A DNA stretch of 64,000 nt. It comes from Bacillus sp. EB01. GTDB taxonomy: Bacteria; Bacillota; Bacilli; Bacillales; Cytobacillaceae. The translations under genes and the position numbers were made by a program. This document shows, one piece after another, positions 62,610 through 64,000 of the stretch. The notes under the pieces were generated by a model, which was not told where the DNA came from, did not search any database, and was given only the letters and a program-made list of their open reading frames with translations. Numbering within the stretch: the first letter of the stretch is position 1; every line of letters begins with the position of its first letter. The stretch is from contig NZ_HG964497.1 of assembly GCF_000613125.1 (NCBI RefSeq), forward strand, positions 2,137,130 through 2,201,129. Reading direction: 5' to 3'.

Positions 62610-64000
62610 GTGAAAAAATTAAAAATCGCCTTTCTAATTTTAGCAAGTTTTCTCATAGTTTTTCTAATTGTAACCGGTATACGGGCTATGATAGTTGAAA
62701 CAAAACAGCCCAAACCAGTCCCAACCACTGAGGCATTTGATGAAGAAACCGCAGTAAGGCATATGTCCGAGGCTATTACCTACGAGACAATCTCCTATCA
62801 AGATCGCACCAAGTTCAATTTAAACGAGTTTGACAGATTCATTGAATTTTTACAAAAAAGCTATCCCTTAGTTCACGAGCAGCTAGAACTTGAAAAGGTC
62901 AATGAGTATGCACTCGTATATAAATGGAAGGGTTCTGACCCCTCTAAAAAACCGATCGGCCTAACAAGCCATTATGATGTCGTTCCTGTGCTAAGTGGTA
63001 CGGAAGGCAATTGGGTACAAGATCCGTTTAGCGGGGCTGTCACTGATGAGAAGATTTGGGGAAGAGGAACACTCGATGATAAAATCGGTGTCATCGGCAT
63101 CCTTGAAGCAGCCGAGCAGTTATTGAAGCAGAACTTCAAGCCGGAACGCGACATGTATTTCATGTTTGGCCATGATGAGGAAATTGGCGGAGATGAAGGC
63201 GCCAGCGCAATCGCAAATTTAATGAAGGAACGTGGAATTACGTTTGAATTCGTTCTTGATGAAGGCGGAGCGATTGTTGAGAATATGGTTCCAGGCGTTA
63301 ATAAGCCTGTCGGGGTTGTTGGAATTTCTGAAAAGGGTTCGGCGACCGCTGAACTTACGATAGAAGGAAGCGGTGGTCACTCCTCACAACCGAAGAATCG
63401 AACCAATATCGGGCGTATTGCCAGTGCGATTGCCAAGCTTGAAGAAACCCAGTTCAAGGGTGATCTAAGAGGTCCTGGTGAAGATTTATTCGAATTCGTT
63501 GCGCCGGAAATGAGCTTCGGCATGAAATATGTATTTGCCAACAAATTTATTTTCGAGCCAATCATTGAAAAAATCCTCCTCGGTCAGCCTGCCACTGCAG
63601 CCTTGATCAGAACAACGATTGCTCCAACCATTTTCCAGGCAGGTGAACAATACAACGCATTACCTGAAGAAGCAAAGGCCATCATCAACCACCGGCTTAT
63701 GCCTGGCGACTCATTGGAGGATGTTAAGGAGTTTATCGAGGAAACAATTGATGATCCGGATATAAAAGTGACCGTATCTGGAAACGAAGCAAGTTCTGTT
63801 TCATCCATTGATAGCTGGCAGTTCAAAACTATCCAGCAGGCGGCGCGGAATGTTTACACCGACGCTGTCATAGCACCGTATCTGATGTTTGCAGGCTCCG
63901 ATGCCCGTCACTATGACTCAGTATCAAAAGACACCTACCGCTTCCTGCCCGTGCAAATCACAGGCCAAGACCTTAACAGGATGCATGGAACAAACGAACA
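62610..64000 (+). CDS. M20-family carboxypeptidase, membrane-anchored, truncated by the window edge
   Basis: The gene starts with GTG at 62610, after CAGGGGG, and is open to the end of the window (about 463 codons). It has an N-terminal membrane segment (IAFLILASFLIVFLIVTG), then the M20 sites: PIGLTSHYDVVPV, WGRGTLDDKIGV, MFGHDEEIGGDEGAS and a partial C-terminal region. The order and the long form resemble CPS/PM20D1-type carboxypeptidases. With one anchor, the active domain would lie outside the cell. Confidence 0.9.
   Translation, partial: MKKLKIAFLILASFLIVFLIVTGIRAMIVETKQPKPVPTTEAFDEETAVRHMSEAITYETISYQDRTKFNLNEFDRFIEFLQKSYPLVHEQLELEKVNEYALVYKWKGSDPSKKPIGLTSHYDVVPVLSGTEGNWVQDPFSGAVTDEKIWGRGTLDDKIGVIGILEAAEQLLKQNFKPERDMYFMFGHDEEIGGDEGASAIANLMKERGITFEFVLDEGGAIVENMVPGVNKPVGVVGISEKGSATAELTIEGSGGHSSQPKNRTNIGRIASAIAKLEETQFKGDLRGPGEDLFEFVAPEMSFGMKYVFANKFIFEPIIEKILLGQPATAALIRTTIAPTIFQAGEQYNALPEEAKAIINHRLMPGDSLEDVKEFIEETIDDPDIKVTVSGNEASSVSSIDSWQFKTIQQAARNVYTDAVIAPYLMFAGSDARHYDSVSKDTYRFLPVQITGQDLNRMHGTNE

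Noticed and set aside
62933-62950. A fifth copy of repeat D inside the carboxypeptidase gene
   Set aside because: Only AGGGTTCTGACCCCT is similar; the flanking GTCC/GGAC hairpin is missing and the reading frame is intact, so it is a chance match.

Overview
The window looks like chromosome from a mesophilic, endospore-forming-type Bacillaceae (Bacillus sensu lato; a Mesobacillus/Cytobacillus-like relative would fit, but I cannot name the species). Reasons: moderate GC, strong AGGAGG-type ribosome sites with frequent TTG/GTG starts, Bacillus-type families (YitJ, DUF1450/YuzB, DUF3006, DUF438, BsuPI, SE1832, YkoS, YclQ), an S-box (SAM-I) riboswitch, B. subtilis-like Fur, Fnr and FadR operator sequences, and several short interspersed repeats typical of Bacilli. 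There is no rRNA, tRNA, CRISPR array, prophage or complete insertion sequence.

Layout. 1-5400: the tail of an alkaline-phosphatase-superfamily enzyme, a 52-bp tandem hairpin repeat array, then a leftward run (HesB-like, DUF1450, flavin reductase, MurB, DUF1450, TrhO) and the 3' remnant of a 6-phospho-beta-glucosidase. 5600-10600: a YtrA-like GntR/ABC transporter operon with a clear promoter and palindromic operator, a membrane-anchored lysozyme-like enzyme and a small alarmone synthetase. 10700-14500: an osmoprotectant ABC transporter (ATPase plus fused permease/binding protein) facing a BusR-type, probably c-di-AMP-responsive, repressor. 15000-18200: a MITE, an HrtAB-like ABC exporter and a LitR/CarH-type B12 photoreceptor repressor. 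18500-31400: mostly single genes: MFS pump, GrpB protein, subtilisin, SCP2 protein under a FadR-type site, a frameshifted methyltransferase, M20 peptidase, AAA ATPase, AspT-family carrier and DUF4395 protein.

31600-43300 is the most interesting part. A response regulator/histidine kinase pair lies upstream of an ABC transporter (ATPase plus an 853-aa FtsX-type permease). The transporter promoter and the promoter of a cell-envelope glycosylation cassette 8 kb away (YkoS-like DUF6044 protein, GT2 undecaprenyl-phosphate glycosyltransferase, GtrA flippase) carry the same four-block, 11-bp-period operator at exactly the same distance from a -10 box. This suggests one regulon joining export and envelope glycosylation. 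The GT2 gene carries a single in-frame stop at codon 19, so the glycosylation branch may be switched off in this strain. An SstT transporter, an alpha/beta hydrolase and a tiny FbpA-like gene lie between.

44200-64000: SAM riboswitch-yitJ-metH (B12-dependent methionine synthesis), a Fur-regulated YclQ-like siderophore-binding lipoprotein, Nudix hydrolase, RpiA and 6-phosphogluconate dehydrogenase, a BsuPI lipoprotein, a subtilase remnant, an amidase, a VWA lipoprotein, a truncated haemoglobin divergent from a DUF438/hemerythrin/PAS protein behind a well-placed Fnr box, and an M20 carboxypeptidase running off the right edge. Three separate intergenic arrays (738-1060, about 49811-49971, 59881-60025) are all built from 52-bp units with self-complementary arms; two share a core sequence and compensatory changes in the arms point to selection on the folded form. 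I do not recognise this family.
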